The notes under the pieces: model-generated
What the model saw: the letters and a program-made list of their open reading frames with translations, nothing else
What the model was told of the DNA's origin: nothing
The model's database searches: none
Position numbers and translations under genes: made by a program
NCBI RefSeq assembly: GCF_049446155.1
Contig: NZ_JBMSEE010000001.1
Coordinates: 310,001-374,000 of the forward strand
DNA from: Rivibacter sp049446155
GTDB lineage: Bacteria; Pseudomonadota; Gammaproteobacteria; Burkholderiales; Burkholderiaceae_C
DNA: 64,000 nt
Direction of reading: 5' to 3'
Part shown: in pieces, positions 42,389 through 53,891 of the stretch
Position numbering within the stretch: position 1 is the first letter of the stretch
Layout of the letters: each line of letters begins with the position of its first letter

Positions 42389-44983
42389 ATGAACACGCTC
42401 CATCGCAAGCCCCTGCCCGGCACCTCGCTCGACTGGTTCGACGCCCGCGAGGCCGTCGATGCCCTCTCGCCCGGCGCCTACGACCGGCTGCCCTACACCT
42501 CGCGCGTGCTGGCCGAGAACCTGGTGCGTCGCTGCGAGCCCGCGCAGCTCGAGCCTTCGCTGCGCCAGCTCATCGAGCGCAAGCGCGAACTCGACTTCTC
42601 GTGGTTCCCGGCGCGCGTGGTCTGCCACGACATCCTCGGCCAGACCGCGCTGGTGGACCTGGCAGGCCTGCGCGACGCGATCGCGGACGCCGGCGGCGAC
42701 CCGGCCAAGGTGAACCCGGTCGTGCCGGTGCAGCTGATCGTGGATCACTCGCTGGCCGTGGAGTGCGGCGGCGACGACCCCGACGCCTTCGCGAAGAACC
42801 GCGCGATCGAGGACCGCCGCAACGAGGACCGATTCCACTTCATCGAGTGGACCAAGCTCGCGTTCAAGAACGTCGACGTGATCCCCGCGGGCAACGGCAT
42901 CATGCACCAGATCAACCTGGAGAAGATGTCGCCGGTGGTCCATGCGAAGGACGGCGTAGCGTTCCCCGACACGCTGGTCGGCACCGACAGCCACACGCCG
43001 CACGTCGACGCGCTGGGCGTGATCGCGATCGGCGTCGGCGGACTGGAAGCCGAGAACGTGATGCTCGGCCGCGCCTCCTGGATGCGCCTGCCCGACATCG
43101 TCGGCGTCGAGCTCAGCGGCCAGCGCCAGCCGGGCATCACCGCCACCGACATCGTGCTCGCGCTCACCGCGTTCCTGCGCCGGCAGAAGGTGGTCGGCGC
43201 CTATCTCGAGTTCTACGGTGAAGGCGCCAAGTCGCTGACGCTCGGCGACCGCGCGACGATCTCCAACATGGCGCCCGAGTACGGCGCCACCGCGGCGATG
43301 TTCTCGATCGATGCGCAGACGATCGACTACCTCAGGCTCACCGGTCGCAGCGACGAGCAGGTCAGGCTCGTCGAGACCTATGCCAAGGCCGCCGGCCTGT
43401 GGTCCGACTCGCTTGCGAACGCCGAGTACGAGCGCGTGCTGAAGTTCGACCTGTCGAGCGTCACGCGCAGCATGGCCGGCCCGTCGAACCCGCATGCGCA
43501 CCTGGCCACCACCGAGCTGGCCGCCAAGGGCATTGCCAAGCCCTGGCAGGAAACGCCGGGCCAGATGCCCGACGGCGCGGTGATCATCGCGGCCATCACC
43601 AGCTGCACCAATACCAGCAATCCGCGCAACGTGATCGCGGCCGCCCTGCTCGCACGCAACGCGAACCGGCTGGGCCTCCGGCGCAAGCCGTGGGTCAAGA
43701 GCTCGCTCGCGCCGGGCTCCAAGGTCGTCGCCGAGTACCTCGACGAAGCGGGTCTCACCGGCGACCTGGAGAAGCTCGGCTTCGGCATCGTCGCCTTCGC
43801 CTGCACCACCTGCAACGGCATGTCGGGCGCGCTCGACCCGAAGATCCAGCAGGAGATCATCGACCGCGATCTCTATGCCGTGGCGGTGCTCTCGGGCAAC
43901 CGCAACTTCGACGGCCGCATCCACCCGTACGCCAAGCAGGCCTTCCTGGCCTCGCCGCCGCTGGTGGTGGCCTATGCGATCGCCGGCACGATCCGCTTCG
44001 ACATCGAGCGCGACAGCTTCGGCACCGACGCGAACGGCAAGCCGATCACGCTCAAGGAGCTGTGGCCGAGCGACGAGGAGATCGACGCCATCGTCGCCCG
44101 AGCCGTCAAGCCCGAGCAGTTCCGTCGCGTCTACATCCCGATGTTCGACGAGCGCTCGAGCGAAGCCGCGAACGCCAGCCCGCTCTATGACTGGCGCGCA
44201 CAAAGCACCTACATCCGCCGCCCGCCCTACTGGGAAGGCGCCCTGGCCGGCGAGCGCACGCTCAAGGGCATGCGACCGCTCGCGGTGCTGGGCGACAACA
44301 TCACGACCGACCACTTGTCGCCGTCGAACGCGATCCTTCTCGACAGCGCGGCCGGCGAGTACCTCGCGAAGATGGGCCTGCCCGAGGAGGACTTCAACTC
44401 CTACGCGACGCACCGCGGCGACCACCTCACCGCGCAGCGCGCGACCTTCGCGAACCCGACGCTCGTCAACGAGATGGCCGTGGTCGACGGCAAGGTGAAG
44501 AAGGGATCGCTGGCGCGCGTCGAGCCCGAGGGCAGCGTGATGCGCATGTGGGAGGCGATCGAGACCTACATGAACCGCAAGCAGCCGCTGATCGTGATCG
44601 CCGGCGCCGATTACGGCCAGGGCTCGTCGCGCGACTGGGCGGCCAAGGGCGTGCGGCTGGCCGGCGTGGAAGCGATCGCGGCCGAGGGCTTCGAGCGCAT
44701 CCACCGCACCAACCTGATCGGCATGGGCGTGCTGCCACTGGAGTTCAAGCCGGGCACGACGCGCAAGACGCTGGCCATCGACGGCACCGAGACCTTCGAC
44801 GTGGTCGGCGTTCGCAAGCCGCGCGCCGATCTCACGCTGGTGATCCATCGCAGGAGCGGCGAGCGCGTCGAGGTGCCGATGACCTGCCGGCTCGACACCG
44901 CCGAGGAAGTCTCGATCTACGAGGCCGGCGGGGTGCTGCAGCGCTTCGCGCAGGACTTCCTCGAAGCGAACCGGGCCGCCTGA
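42389..44983 (+). CDS. acnD: Fe/S-dependent 2-methylcitrate dehydratase
   Basis: 864-aa aconitase-like enzyme that dehydrates 2-methylcitrate to 2-methyl-trans-aconitate. The Fe-S ligands lie in ITSCTNTSNPRNV and CTTCNGMSG; QGSSRDWAAKGVRLAGVEAI is the swivel-domain loop. ATG at 42389 (MNTLHRKPLPGTSLDWFDAR) gives the normal AcnD length. The neighbouring prpF, its usual partner, separates it from the true aconitase at 48856. Confidence 0.95.
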   Translation: MNTLHRKPLPGTSLDWFDAREAVDALSPGAYDRLPYTSRVLAENLVRRCEPAQLEPSLRQLIERKRELDFSWFPARVVCHDILGQTALVDLAGLRDAIADAGGDPAKVNPVVPVQLIVDHSLAVECGGDDPDAFAKNRAIEDRRNEDRFHFIEWTKLAFKNVDVIPAGNGIMHQINLEKMSPVVHAKDGVAFPDTLVGTDSHTPHVDALGVIAIGVGGLEAENVMLGRASWMRLPDIVGVELSGQRQPGITATDIVLALTAFLRRQKVVGAYLEFYGEGAKSLTLGDRATISNMAPEYGATAAMFSIDAQTIDYLRLTGRSDEQVRLVETYAKAAGLWSDSLANAEYERVLKFDLSSVTRSMAGPSNPHAHLATTELAAKGIAKPWQETPGQMPDGAVIIAAITSCTNTSNPRNVIAAALLARNANRLGLRRKPWVKSSLAPGSKVVAEYLDEAGLTGDLEKLGFGIVAFACTTCNGMSGALDPKIQQEIIDRDLYAVAVLSGNRNFDGRIHPYAKQAFLASPPLVVAYAIAGTIRFDIERDSFGTDANGKPITLKELWPSDEEIDAIVARAVKPEQFRRVYIPMFDERSSEAANASPLYDWRAQSTYIRRPPYWEGALAGERTLKGMRPLAVLGDNITTDHLSPSNAILLDSAAGEYLAKMGLPEEDFNSYATHRGDHLTAQRATFANPTLVNEMAVVDGKVKKGSLARVEPEGSVMRMWEAIETYMNRKQPLIVIAGADYGQGSSRDWAAKGVRLAGVEAIAAEGFERIHRTNLIGMGVLPLEFKPGTTRKTLAIDGTETFDVVGVRKPRADLTLVIHRRSGERVEVPMTCRLDTAEEVSIYEAGGVLQRFAQDFLEANRAA

Positions 44984-44996
44984 AGGAACGAACGAC

Positions 44997-46208
44997 GTGA
45001 GCCACGCACCGCACGAACCGCAACTTCGCATCCCCGCCACCTACATGCGCGGCGGCACCAGCAAGGGCGTGTTCTTTCGCCTGCAAGACCTGCCGCAAGC
45101 CGCGCAGCGGCCGGGCCCGGCGCGAGACGCGCTGCTGCTGCGCGTGATCGGCAGTCCCGACCCCTACGGCAAGCAGATCGACGGCATGGGCGGCGCGACC
45201 TCGAGCACCAGCAAGGCGGTGATCCTCGCCAGGAGCAGCAAGCCCGACCACGACGTCGACTACCTGTTCGGCCAGGTGTCGATCGACCAGGCCTTCGTCG
45301 ACTGGAGCGGCAACTGCGGCAACCTGTCGGCCGCGGTCGGGCCGTTCGCGATCAGCAACGGCCTGGTCGACGCGAGCCGCGTGCCGCGCAATGGCGTTGC
45401 CGTCGTGCGCATCTGGCAGGCCAACATTGGCAAGACCATCGTCGCGCATGTGCCGATCACCGACGGCGCGGTGCAGGAGACCGGCGACTTCGAGCTCGAC
45501 GGCGTGACCTTCCCTGCCGCCGAGGTGCAGCTGGAGTTCATGGACCCCGCCGCCGAGGAAGAAGGCGCCGGCGGCGCGATGTTCCCGACCGGCAAGCTGG
45601 TCGACGAGCTGGACGTACCCGGCGTCGGCACGCTCAAGGCCACGCTGATCAACGCCGGCATCCCGACGATCTTCGTCAATGCGGCCGACATCGGCTACAC
45701 CGGCACCGAGTTGCAGGACGCGATCAACGGCGACGCGCAGGCACTGGCGAAGTTCGAGGCCATTCGCGCGCATGGCGCCGTCAAGATGGGCCTGATCGCT
45801 CACGTCGACGAAGCGGCCAAGCGCCAGCACACGCCCAAGGTCGCGTTCGTCGCGCGGCCTGCGGACTACGTCGCGTCGAGCGGCAAGCCGGTTGCCGCGA
45901 AGGACATCGACCTGCTGGTGCGCGCGCTGTCGATGGGCAAGCTGCACCACGCGATGATGGGCACGGCCGCGGTCGCGATCGGCACCGCGGCGGCGATCCC
46001 CGGCACGCTCGTCAACCTGGCTGCAGGCGGCGGCGCGCGGCAGGCGGTGCGCTTCGGCCACCCTTCGGGCACGCTGCGCGTCGGCGCCGAGGCCACGTGC
46101 ACCAATGGCGACTGGACCGTCACCAAGGCGGTGATGAGCCGCAGCGCGCGCGTGCTGATGGAAGGCTGGGTGCGCGTGCCGGCAGATGCCTTGCGCGCGA
46201 CCGCTTGA
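44997..46208 (+). CDS. prpF: 2-methylaconitate cis-trans isomerase PrpF
   Basis: 403-aa diaminopimelate-epimerase-fold protein that isomerises the AcnD product so the cycle can proceed. The start is GTG at 44997 with AAGGAA about 8 bp upstream. Family motifs are YMRGGTSKGVFF near the N-terminus and DWSGNCGNLSAAVGPFAI in the first half. It is the last gene of citE-like-prpB-prpC-acnD-prpF. No prpR lies in the window. Confidence 0.94.
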   Translation: MSHAPHEPQLRIPATYMRGGTSKGVFFRLQDLPQAAQRPGPARDALLLRVIGSPDPYGKQIDGMGGATSSTSKAVILARSSKPDHDVDYLFGQVSIDQAFVDWSGNCGNLSAAVGPFAISNGLVDASRVPRNGVAVVRIWQANIGKTIVAHVPITDGAVQETGDFELDGVTFPAAEVQLEFMDPAAEEEGAGGAMFPTGKLVDELDVPGVGTLKATLINAGIPTIFVNAADIGYTGTELQDAINGDAQALAKFEAIRAHGAVKMGLIAHVDEAAKRQHTPKVAFVARPADYVASSGKPVAAKDIDLLVRALSMGKLHHAMMGTAAVAIGTAAAIPGTLVNLAAGGGARQAVRFGHPSGTLRVGAEATCTNGDWTVTKAVMSRSARVLMEGWVRVPADALRATA

Positions 46209-46494
46209 TCGCAGGGGTTGTCGCGGCGCGCCAACACGACCGCGCGCTTCCTGAAGCCGCAGGCCGCTTGCCGCGCCGCCGAACATCACAAGATGTTCAG
46301 TCGGTGGACGCCCCGCCGGCCGTGCGCTATGTCATGAAGCAAGAGGCTCGCGGTTCGGACGACCTGACGGATCGTGATCTCGTACACGCGCAGGCAGGGA
46401 ACTCCCGGACCCTGCCGGAAGCAACTTGCAACGAAGTCGACGCGGCCACCCACCACAATCCGCCCCACACAAAGCCTTTCTCCGGAGTCCTGTC

Positions 46495-46989
46495 ATGAAG
46501 CGCATTCCCCTCGTCGCCCTGAGCCTGGCCCTGGCCGGCGCGGCCTTCGCGGCCTCGGCGCAAGAAGCCGCCAAGCCGGCGAAGAAGCCGGCCGCCTCGC
46601 AGTCGCGCAAGGAACTGCGCAACGAAGCCAAGGGCCTGGCGCTGGCAACCGACGTCACCGAGACGATCAGCGCGAACCAGCTCGAGATCGCCAACCGCGT
46701 GCTGACCGGCTCGGCCCAGTGCGAGTTCAACCAGTCGGTGCGCGTGATGCCGGTCGACGCGAAGCCCGGCCACTTCCAGGTCTCGTTCAACAACGCGAAC
46801 TACCTGATGACGCCGCAGGAGACGACGACCGGCGCGGTGCGCCTGGAAGACAAGCGCAATGGCATCGTCTGGCTGCAGATCCCGAGCAAGTCGATGATGA
46901 TGAATCAGAAGATCGGCCAGCGCATGGTCGACGGCTGCCAGCACGCCGAGCAGCGCGCCGCGACGCAGGCGGTGACGGCGGCCAAGTAA
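46495..46989 (+). CDS. Secreted protein of unknown function
   Basis: 164-aa protein, not recognised. A clear signal peptide (MKRIPLVALSLALAGAAFAA, cleavage likely after ASA) is followed by a Lys/Ala-rich stretch and a compact domain containing CEFNQSVRVMPV and a late Cys (MVDGCQHAE), which could form one disulfide. ATG at 46495 with GGAG upstream is preferred over an open extension. It stands alone between prpF and a convergent terminator. Periplasmic location is inferred. Confidence 0.75.
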   Translation: MKRIPLVALSLALAGAAFAASAQEAAKPAKKPAASQSRKELRNEAKGLALATDVTETISANQLEIANRVLTGSAQCEFNQSVRVMPVDAKPGHFQVSFNNANYLMTPQETTTGAVRLEDKRNGIVWLQIPSKSMMMNQKIGQRMVDGCQHAEQRAATQAVTAAK

Positions 46990-47008
46990 GTCAGCCGCTT
47001 CGTCAAGA

Positions 47009-47033
47009 CAAAGCCCGCCATCGGCGGGCTTTG
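47009..47033. terminator. Bidirectional terminator
   Basis: AAAGCCCGCC / GGCGGGCTTT stem with a 5-nt loop between converging genes ending at 46989 and 47035. Confidence 0.8.
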
Positions 47034-47034
47034 T

Positions 47035-48012
47035 TCATTGCGGCTGGAAGCCGCTGTCCTTGATGATCTTCGCCCAGGTCTGGCTGTAGGCGCGCTCGCG
47101 GATGGCGAGCTGCGACGAGGGCATGAATTCGACCGTGAGGCCCATCGTCGAGAGACGCTCGCGCACGTCGGGCTTGGCGATCACCTTGGCGAGGGCGGCC
47201 GAGAAGGCGTCGAGCGAGGCCTTGGGCGTGCCGGCGGGCGCGAAGAAGGCGTAGTACGGCACGTCCTCGAAGCCGGCGACGCCGAGCTCGGCCAAGGTCG
47301 GCACGTCGGGCATCGCCGCCTGGCGCGCGCCACCCAGCACCGCGACCACGCGGACCTTGCCGTGGCGGTGGTTCTCGATCAGGTCGGGCACCGAGCCGAT
47401 GCCCGCGGCGATCTGGTTGCCCAGCATGTCCTGCATCATCGGTGCGCTGCCGCGGTAGGGCGCGGCGACGAGGTCGAGCTGGAACTTGCGGCCGATCACG
47501 CCGACCAGGAATTCGGGCACCGAGGCCGGTGCCGGCACGCCCACCGTGCCCTTGCCTGCGCCTGCGCTCTTCACCCACGCCGCGTACTCCGCCATGCTCT
47601 TGGCCGGCGTGCCGCCCGAGACCGCGAAGGCATTGACGAAGCTCGCGAAGCCGGCCACCGGCACGAAGTCGTGCGACGGATCGAAGCCGGGCTGCTTCAC
47701 CACCAGCGGCAGGATCGAGATCGTGTGGTCGTGCGAGATGAAGAAGGTCGTGCCGTCCGGCGCGGAGACCTTGAGCGCCTGCGCAGCGAGCTGGCCGCCG
47801 GCGCCGGGCTTGTTCTCGACGATGACCGGCGCGCCGAGTTCGTCCTTGAGCTTCTCGGCCAGCACCCGCGCGATCGCGTCGGTGCCGCCGCCGGCCGGAA
47901 AGCCGACCAGGATGCGCACCGGGCGCCCTTCGGCATGCACGGTCAGCGCCGCGGCGGCCATCAACAGCGCCGCGAACGCGCGCCAGGGTCGAATCGTCTT
48001 GGTCCGGAACAT
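47035..48012 (-). CDS. Bug/TctC-family tripartite tricarboxylate transporter substrate-binding protein
   Basis: 325-aa periplasmic binding protein. The signal peptide is clear (RPWRAFAALLMAAAALTVHA). The family opening follows: RPVRILVGFPAGGGTDAIAR, then EKLKDELGAPVIVENKPGAG. ATG at 48012 is chosen over a 42-residue extension that lacks signal character. No TctA or TctB membrane genes are in the window, so it is one of the many orphan Bug proteins of Burkholderiales. Ligand unknown; small carboxylates are typical. Confidence 0.92.
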   Translation of the reverse strand: MFRTKTIRPWRAFAALLMAAAALTVHAEGRPVRILVGFPAGGGTDAIARVLAEKLKDELGAPVIVENKPGAGGQLAAQALKVSAPDGTTFFISHDHTISILPLVVKQPGFDPSHDFVPVAGFASFVNAFAVSGGTPAKSMAEYAAWVKSAGAGKGTVGVPAPASVPEFLVGVIGRKFQLDLVAAPYRGSAPMMQDMLGNQIAAGIGSVPDLIENHRHGKVRVVAVLGGARQAAMPDVPTLAELGVAGFEDVPYYAFFAPAGTPKASLDAFSAALAKVIAKPDVRERLSTMGLTVEFMPSSQLAIRERAYSQTWAKIIKDSGFQPQ

Positions 48013-48121
48013 GCAATGCCTCCTCGAAGGGTCCTGGGTTCGGCGCCGCACGCTATCAGCGCGCGCCGCGCCGTCAAGTCCTGTCTGCAGGCGCGCGAAT
48101 TCTCCTGGAGTACGCATCGTT

Positions 48122-48146
48122 CGGTACGTATAATTCATGCATACCG
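48122..48146 (+). promoter_or_regulatory. vapB promoter with overlapping operator
   Basis: A perfect TATAAT (48129-48134) lies inside an imperfect palindrome, CGGTACGTAT-N5-ATGCATACCG. It sits 16 bp before the antitoxin ATG. Type II toxin-antitoxin pairs commonly repress themselves at such sites. Confidence 0.6.
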
Positions 48147-48161
48147 ACTCCGGAGCCGCGC

Positions 48162-48407
48162 ATGGAAGCCACCGTCGCCGAACGCGGGCAGATCACCCTG
48201 CCCAAGGCCGTGCGCGACGCGCTCGGGCTGACCAAGGGCACCACGCTCAAGGTCGAGCTCGACGGCAGCCGCATCATCCTGCGCAAGAACGTCGACGACG
48301 CGATCTCGCGTGCGCGGGGCCGCTTCAAGCTCGACGGCTTCGCCGACACCGACGAAGCGATGCGCGCCGTGCGCGGCGGCACGCCGGGCGACAGCGAGTC
48401 CGCATGA
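48162..48407 (+). CDS. vapB: AbrB/SpoVT-type antitoxin (VapB-like)
   Basis: 81 aa. The N-terminal swapped-hairpin DNA-binding domain reads VAERGQITLPKAVRDALGLT and KGTTLKVELDGSRIILRK. The C-terminal half is charged and would wrap the toxin. The stop overlaps the toxin start by 4 bp. Confidence 0.88.
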   Translation: MEATVAERGQITLPKAVRDALGLTKGTTLKVELDGSRIILRKNVDDAISRARGRFKLDGFADTDEAMRAVRGGTPGDSESA

Positions 48408-48814
48408 TCGCCGCCGACTCCGCCGTGCTGATCGACCTGCTGGCCGGCAGCGAGCGCGCCGACACGGCCGAGGCCGCGCTACGCGACGCGCTGTCGCGCG
48501 GGCCGGTCGTCGTGTGCGACGTGGTCGTCGTCGAGGTCTGCAGCTCGCTGCGCGATGGTGATCTGGCCATGCAGGTGCTCGAGGAACTGGGCATCCGCTA
48601 CAGCCCGGTCGAGCGCAAGGCGGCGCTGCGCGCCGGCGAGATGCAGCGCCGCTGGCGCGCGCGTCGCGCCGCGGGCGAGCGCGAGCGCGGCGTCTCGGAT
48701 TTCGTCGTCGGTGCGCATGCCCTGCTTCAGTGCGACGCGCTGATCACGCGCGATGCCACGTTCTTTCGCGACTACTTCAAAGGGCTGAAGGTCATCGAAC
48801 CGAAAGCCGCCTGA
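48404..48814 (+). CDS. vapC: PIN-domain ribonuclease toxin (VapC-like)
   Basis: 136-aa protein starting MIAADSAVLIDLLAGSERAD. Acidic residues expected for metal binding are D5 and D11 near the start, the Glu in VVVEVCSSLRDGD, and the DFVVGAHALLQCDALITRDA region with two more Asp. The ATG overlaps the antitoxin stop. Family assignment rests on the PIN pattern and the paired gene; the RNA target is unknown. Confidence 0.85.
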   Translation: MIAADSAVLIDLLAGSERADTAEAALRDALSRGPVVVCDVVVVEVCSSLRDGDLAMQVLEELGIRYSPVERKAALRAGEMQRRWRARRAAGERERGVSDFVVGAHALLQCDALITRDATFFRDYFKGLKVIEPKAA

Positions 48815-48855
48815 GTCACACTCCACCCCCGCCACCCACAACACAAGGCAGCCCC

Positions 48856-51564
<2,709 letters not shown>

Positions 51565-51585
51565 TCGATCGCGCCGACAAGGCGC

Positions 51586-51623
51586 AAGGGCCGCAGACCC
51601 GCGAAGGTCTGCGGCCCTTTTTC
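51586..51623. terminator. Strong terminator after acnA, probably bidirectional
   Basis: AAGGGCCGCAGACC / GGTCTGCGGCCCTT stem with a 6-nt loop and a following T-run (51618-51622). It lies between acnA and the converging arsC-like gene. Confidence 0.88.
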
Positions 51624-51638
51624 ATGTGCAGCCGGCGC

Positions 51639-51995
51639 TCAGTCTTCGGCCAGGTGGCTGGCAAAGGCCTTGGCGTCGAAGCCTACGGTCACCGCGCCGC
51701 TGGGCCAGTCGATCACCGGCCGCTTGATGACGCTGGACTGCTCGCGCATCAAGGCGGCCGCGCTGGGCGCATCGGTCACGCGCGCCTGCACGGCGGGGTC
51801 GAGCTTGCGCCAGGTCGTGCCCTGGCGGTTGAGCAGACGCTCCCAGCCGACCGCGGCAAGCCAGCGCGCGAGGGCGTCCTCGGGCACGCCGGCCTTCTTG
51901 AAATCGTGGAAGCGATAGGCAATGCCGGCCTCGTCGAGCCAGGCGCGTGCCTTCTTGACCGTGTCGCAATTCGGAATGCCATAGAGCGTCGTCAT
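51639..51995 (-). CDS. ArsC/Spx-family thioredoxin-fold protein (YffB-like)
   Basis: 118 aa. It begins TTLYGIPNCDTVKKARAWLD, the ArsC-like fold with a single redox-region Cys (CDTVKKA rather than CxxC). IKRPVIDWPSG is the family motif near the end. YffB proteins are glutathione-linked and not proven arsenate reductases. ATG at 51995 is chosen over a 24-residue upstream extension. It ends at the terminator shared with acnA. Confidence 0.88.
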   Translation of the reverse strand: MTTLYGIPNCDTVKKARAWLDEAGIAYRFHDFKKAGVPEDALARWLAAVGWERLLNRQGTTWRKLDPAVQARVTDAPSAAALMREQSSVIKRPVIDWPSGAVTVGFDAKAFASHLAED

Positions 51996-52008
51996 CGGGG
52001 CCTGCGCA

Positions 52009-52542
52009 TCAGAAAGGGAAGAAATCGTTCTCGCACATCGGGTCGCTGTTGTGGCCCAGCTCGGCAACCTTGCCGGACGTGTCGATGCTCACCTGGTACC
52101 AGATGCAAAACGGCGTGTCGTAGCGGTAGGACCAGAGGCGGTGCTGCTGGCGCGAGAGGTAGCGCGTCTCGGAGGGATGGCCGATCGTGCTGAGCACCTC
52201 GTCGGCCGTCATGCCGATGCGCAGCTGCAGGAACTTGGCTTCGGTCAGCACCTGCTCGACTTGCAGCAGGCGGTCGCCGGCATCGAAGTCCAGCATGTAG
52301 GTGTGCTTGCCGTAGGGGCCGCGCGCAAACTCGAGCCGCTGCCCGCCCGACGGCAAGGCATAGCGGCCCGTCGGCGGCCCGAGCTGCGCAACCGCCTGGG
52401 CGCTGCTGGCCCCCGCAGGCAAGCCGCCGGGACCGTAGCTGTGGGCGCAGCCGCCCAGCAGTCCCACGGCCATGGCGGCGAGCATCGACCAGCGCAGAAC
52501 GGGGACGCTGCGAGAGTGGATCGATTCGCGAGAACGGCTCAT
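52009..52542 (-). CDS. BamE/SmpA-like lipoprotein
   Basis: 177 aa. Lipoprotein signal MLAAMAVGLLGGC places a lipid-modified Cys near residue 31. Two stretches resemble the SmpA/BamE repeat: SSAQAVAQLGPPTGRYALP, and RIGMTADEVLSTIGHPSETR followed by a WSYRYDT strand. An outer-membrane or periplasmic anchor role is inferred; it is not BamE itself, since it has two repeats. ATG at 52542 is preferred. It precedes the arsC-like gene by 13 bp. Confidence 0.75.
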   Translation of the reverse strand: MSRSRESIHSRSVPVLRWSMLAAMAVGLLGGCAHSYGPGGLPAGASSAQAVAQLGPPTGRYALPSGGQRLEFARGPYGKHTYMLDFDAGDRLLQVEQVLTEAKFLQLRIGMTADEVLSTIGHPSETRYLSRQQHRLWSYRYDTPFCIWYQVSIDTSGKVAELGHNSDPMCENDFFPF

Positions 52543-52601
52543 GGCCGCAAGTCTGTCACGGCAAGCATCCGCACGCGCGTCGGGGATGCCGAGCCCCGTG
52601 C

Positions 52602-53309
52602 TCACAGTCGGCCCGTCACCGGGATGCCGGCGCCGGTGATCGCGCGCGATGCCGGCGAGAGCAGAAAACCCACCACATCGGCCACCGCGTCCGGCGTCAC
52701 CCAGCGGCTCGTGTCGGCCTGCGGCATCTCGCGACGATTGGCCGGCGTGTCGATGATGCCGGGCAGCACGGCATTGACGCGCAGGCCGCGGTCCTTGCCC
52801 TCCTCGGCCAGCGCCTCGGTGAGCCGCAGCACGCCGGACTTGGCGGCCGCGTAGGCGCCCATCCCGGCGCCGGCGCGCGCGGCTGCCGCGGCGCCCACAT
52901 TGACGATCGCACCCGCCGGCGACGCCAGCAGCCAGGGCAGCGCCGCGCGGCTCATGTGCAGCGCCGTCTTCACGTTCATCGCGAACATCTGGTCCCAGGC
53001 GCCGGGGTCACCCGCCTCGATGGTCTGCCAGCGAAACCCGCCGGCAATGTTGACCAGCGCATCGATGCGGCCGAAGGCGGCAGCGATGGCCTGCGCGCAG
53101 ACCCGGGCCGCCTGTGCATCGCCGAGATCGATGCCGGCGTGCACGGCTGCCGGCGGCGCCGCGACGGCCAGATCGGCCGGCGCGGCCGGTGCCGCATCGA
53201 CCAGCGCGACGCGCCAGCCGTCATCGGACAGCGAGCGCACGACCTGCCGACCCAGCGCCCCGAAGGCACCGGTGACCACGACCACGCGTTGTTCCTGCTG
53301 GGCCATCAT
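52602..53309 (-). CDS. SDR-family oxidoreductase, catalytic Ser absent
   Basis: 235-aa short-chain dehydrogenase. The cofactor loop is VTGAFGALG and the stabilising NIAGG is present. The YxxxK pair is in GAYAAAKSG. Thirteen residues before the Tyr, where the family has Ser (NVSS), this protein reads NVGA, so the catalytic Ser is replaced by Ala. The C-terminus keeps VLPGIIDTPANR. ATG at 53309 has AAGGGA 8 bp upstream. It may act on a different substrate or in a non-catalytic role; function unknown. Confidence 0.85.
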   Translation of the reverse strand: MMAQQEQRVVVVTGAFGALGRQVVRSLSDDGWRVALVDAAPAAPADLAVAAPPAAVHAGIDLGDAQAARVCAQAIAAAFGRIDALVNIAGGFRWQTIEAGDPGAWDQMFAMNVKTALHMSRAALPWLLASPAGAIVNVGAAAAARAGAGMGAYAAAKSGVLRLTEALAEEGKDRGLRVNAVLPGIIDTPANRREMPQADTSRWVTPDAVADVVGFLLSPASRAITGAGIPVTGRL

Positions 53310-53434
53310 GAACTCCCTTGCCGCGGCGACATCTTCGCGCGGGATTCTTGCAGCCCTTCGCGCCGCGCGGCGCCTGCCGGTGCGAAGATCGGCCACCGGC
53401 ATGCCGCATGCCTGCCTGCGCCGAAGGTGTCGCG

Positions 53435-53815
53435 ATGACGTCCGTGCAGAGAATCCAGCGCCACGGCTTTCGCAAGTGGTACGAGCGCGAGCTGCTGCAA
53501 AGCCACGCGCATCTCGTGATGCTGCTGTTGTCGGCGATCGCGCTCCTGGCCGGCGCCGAGGTCTACGACGCGCAGGCACCGATCGGCGACCAGTTCGTGC
53601 TGCTGCTGTGCGTGTCGGCCAGCGCGGTCATCGGCGTCTGGGCGCTGCGGCGCTACCTCTATCTGCTCAACCACGCCGAGTTCGTCGCCGACCAGGCGGT
53701 GTGCAGCGAGTGCCACGCCTATGCGCGCTGGGACCTGCTCGATTCGGGCGATGCCGGCACGCGCTTGCAGGTGTGCTGCCGCGGATGCGGCCATCGCTGG
53801 GAAATCTCGCTGTGA
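53435..53815 (+). CDS. Membrane protein with C-terminal zinc ribbon
   Basis: 126 aa, not recognised. Two membrane spans are LVMLLLSAIALLAGAEVY and FVLLLCVSASAVIGVWAL. The C-terminal domain has CSEC ... CRGCGH, a likely four-Cys zinc site. Divergent from the SDR gene. ATG at 53435 with GAAGG upstream is chosen; an in-frame ATG lies at 53408. Confidence 0.7.
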   Translation: MTSVQRIQRHGFRKWYERELLQSHAHLVMLLLSAIALLAGAEVYDAQAPIGDQFVLLLCVSASAVIGVWALRRYLYLLNHAEFVADQAVCSECHAYARWDLLDSGDAGTRLQVCCRGCGHRWEISL

Positions 53816-53891
53816 GGCGGCCGGCCCGGGCCGCCGCCTATTGCCAAGGCAGCCGCCGGCGGTAAGCTTGCGCCGCACTCTTTGCTGCCGC

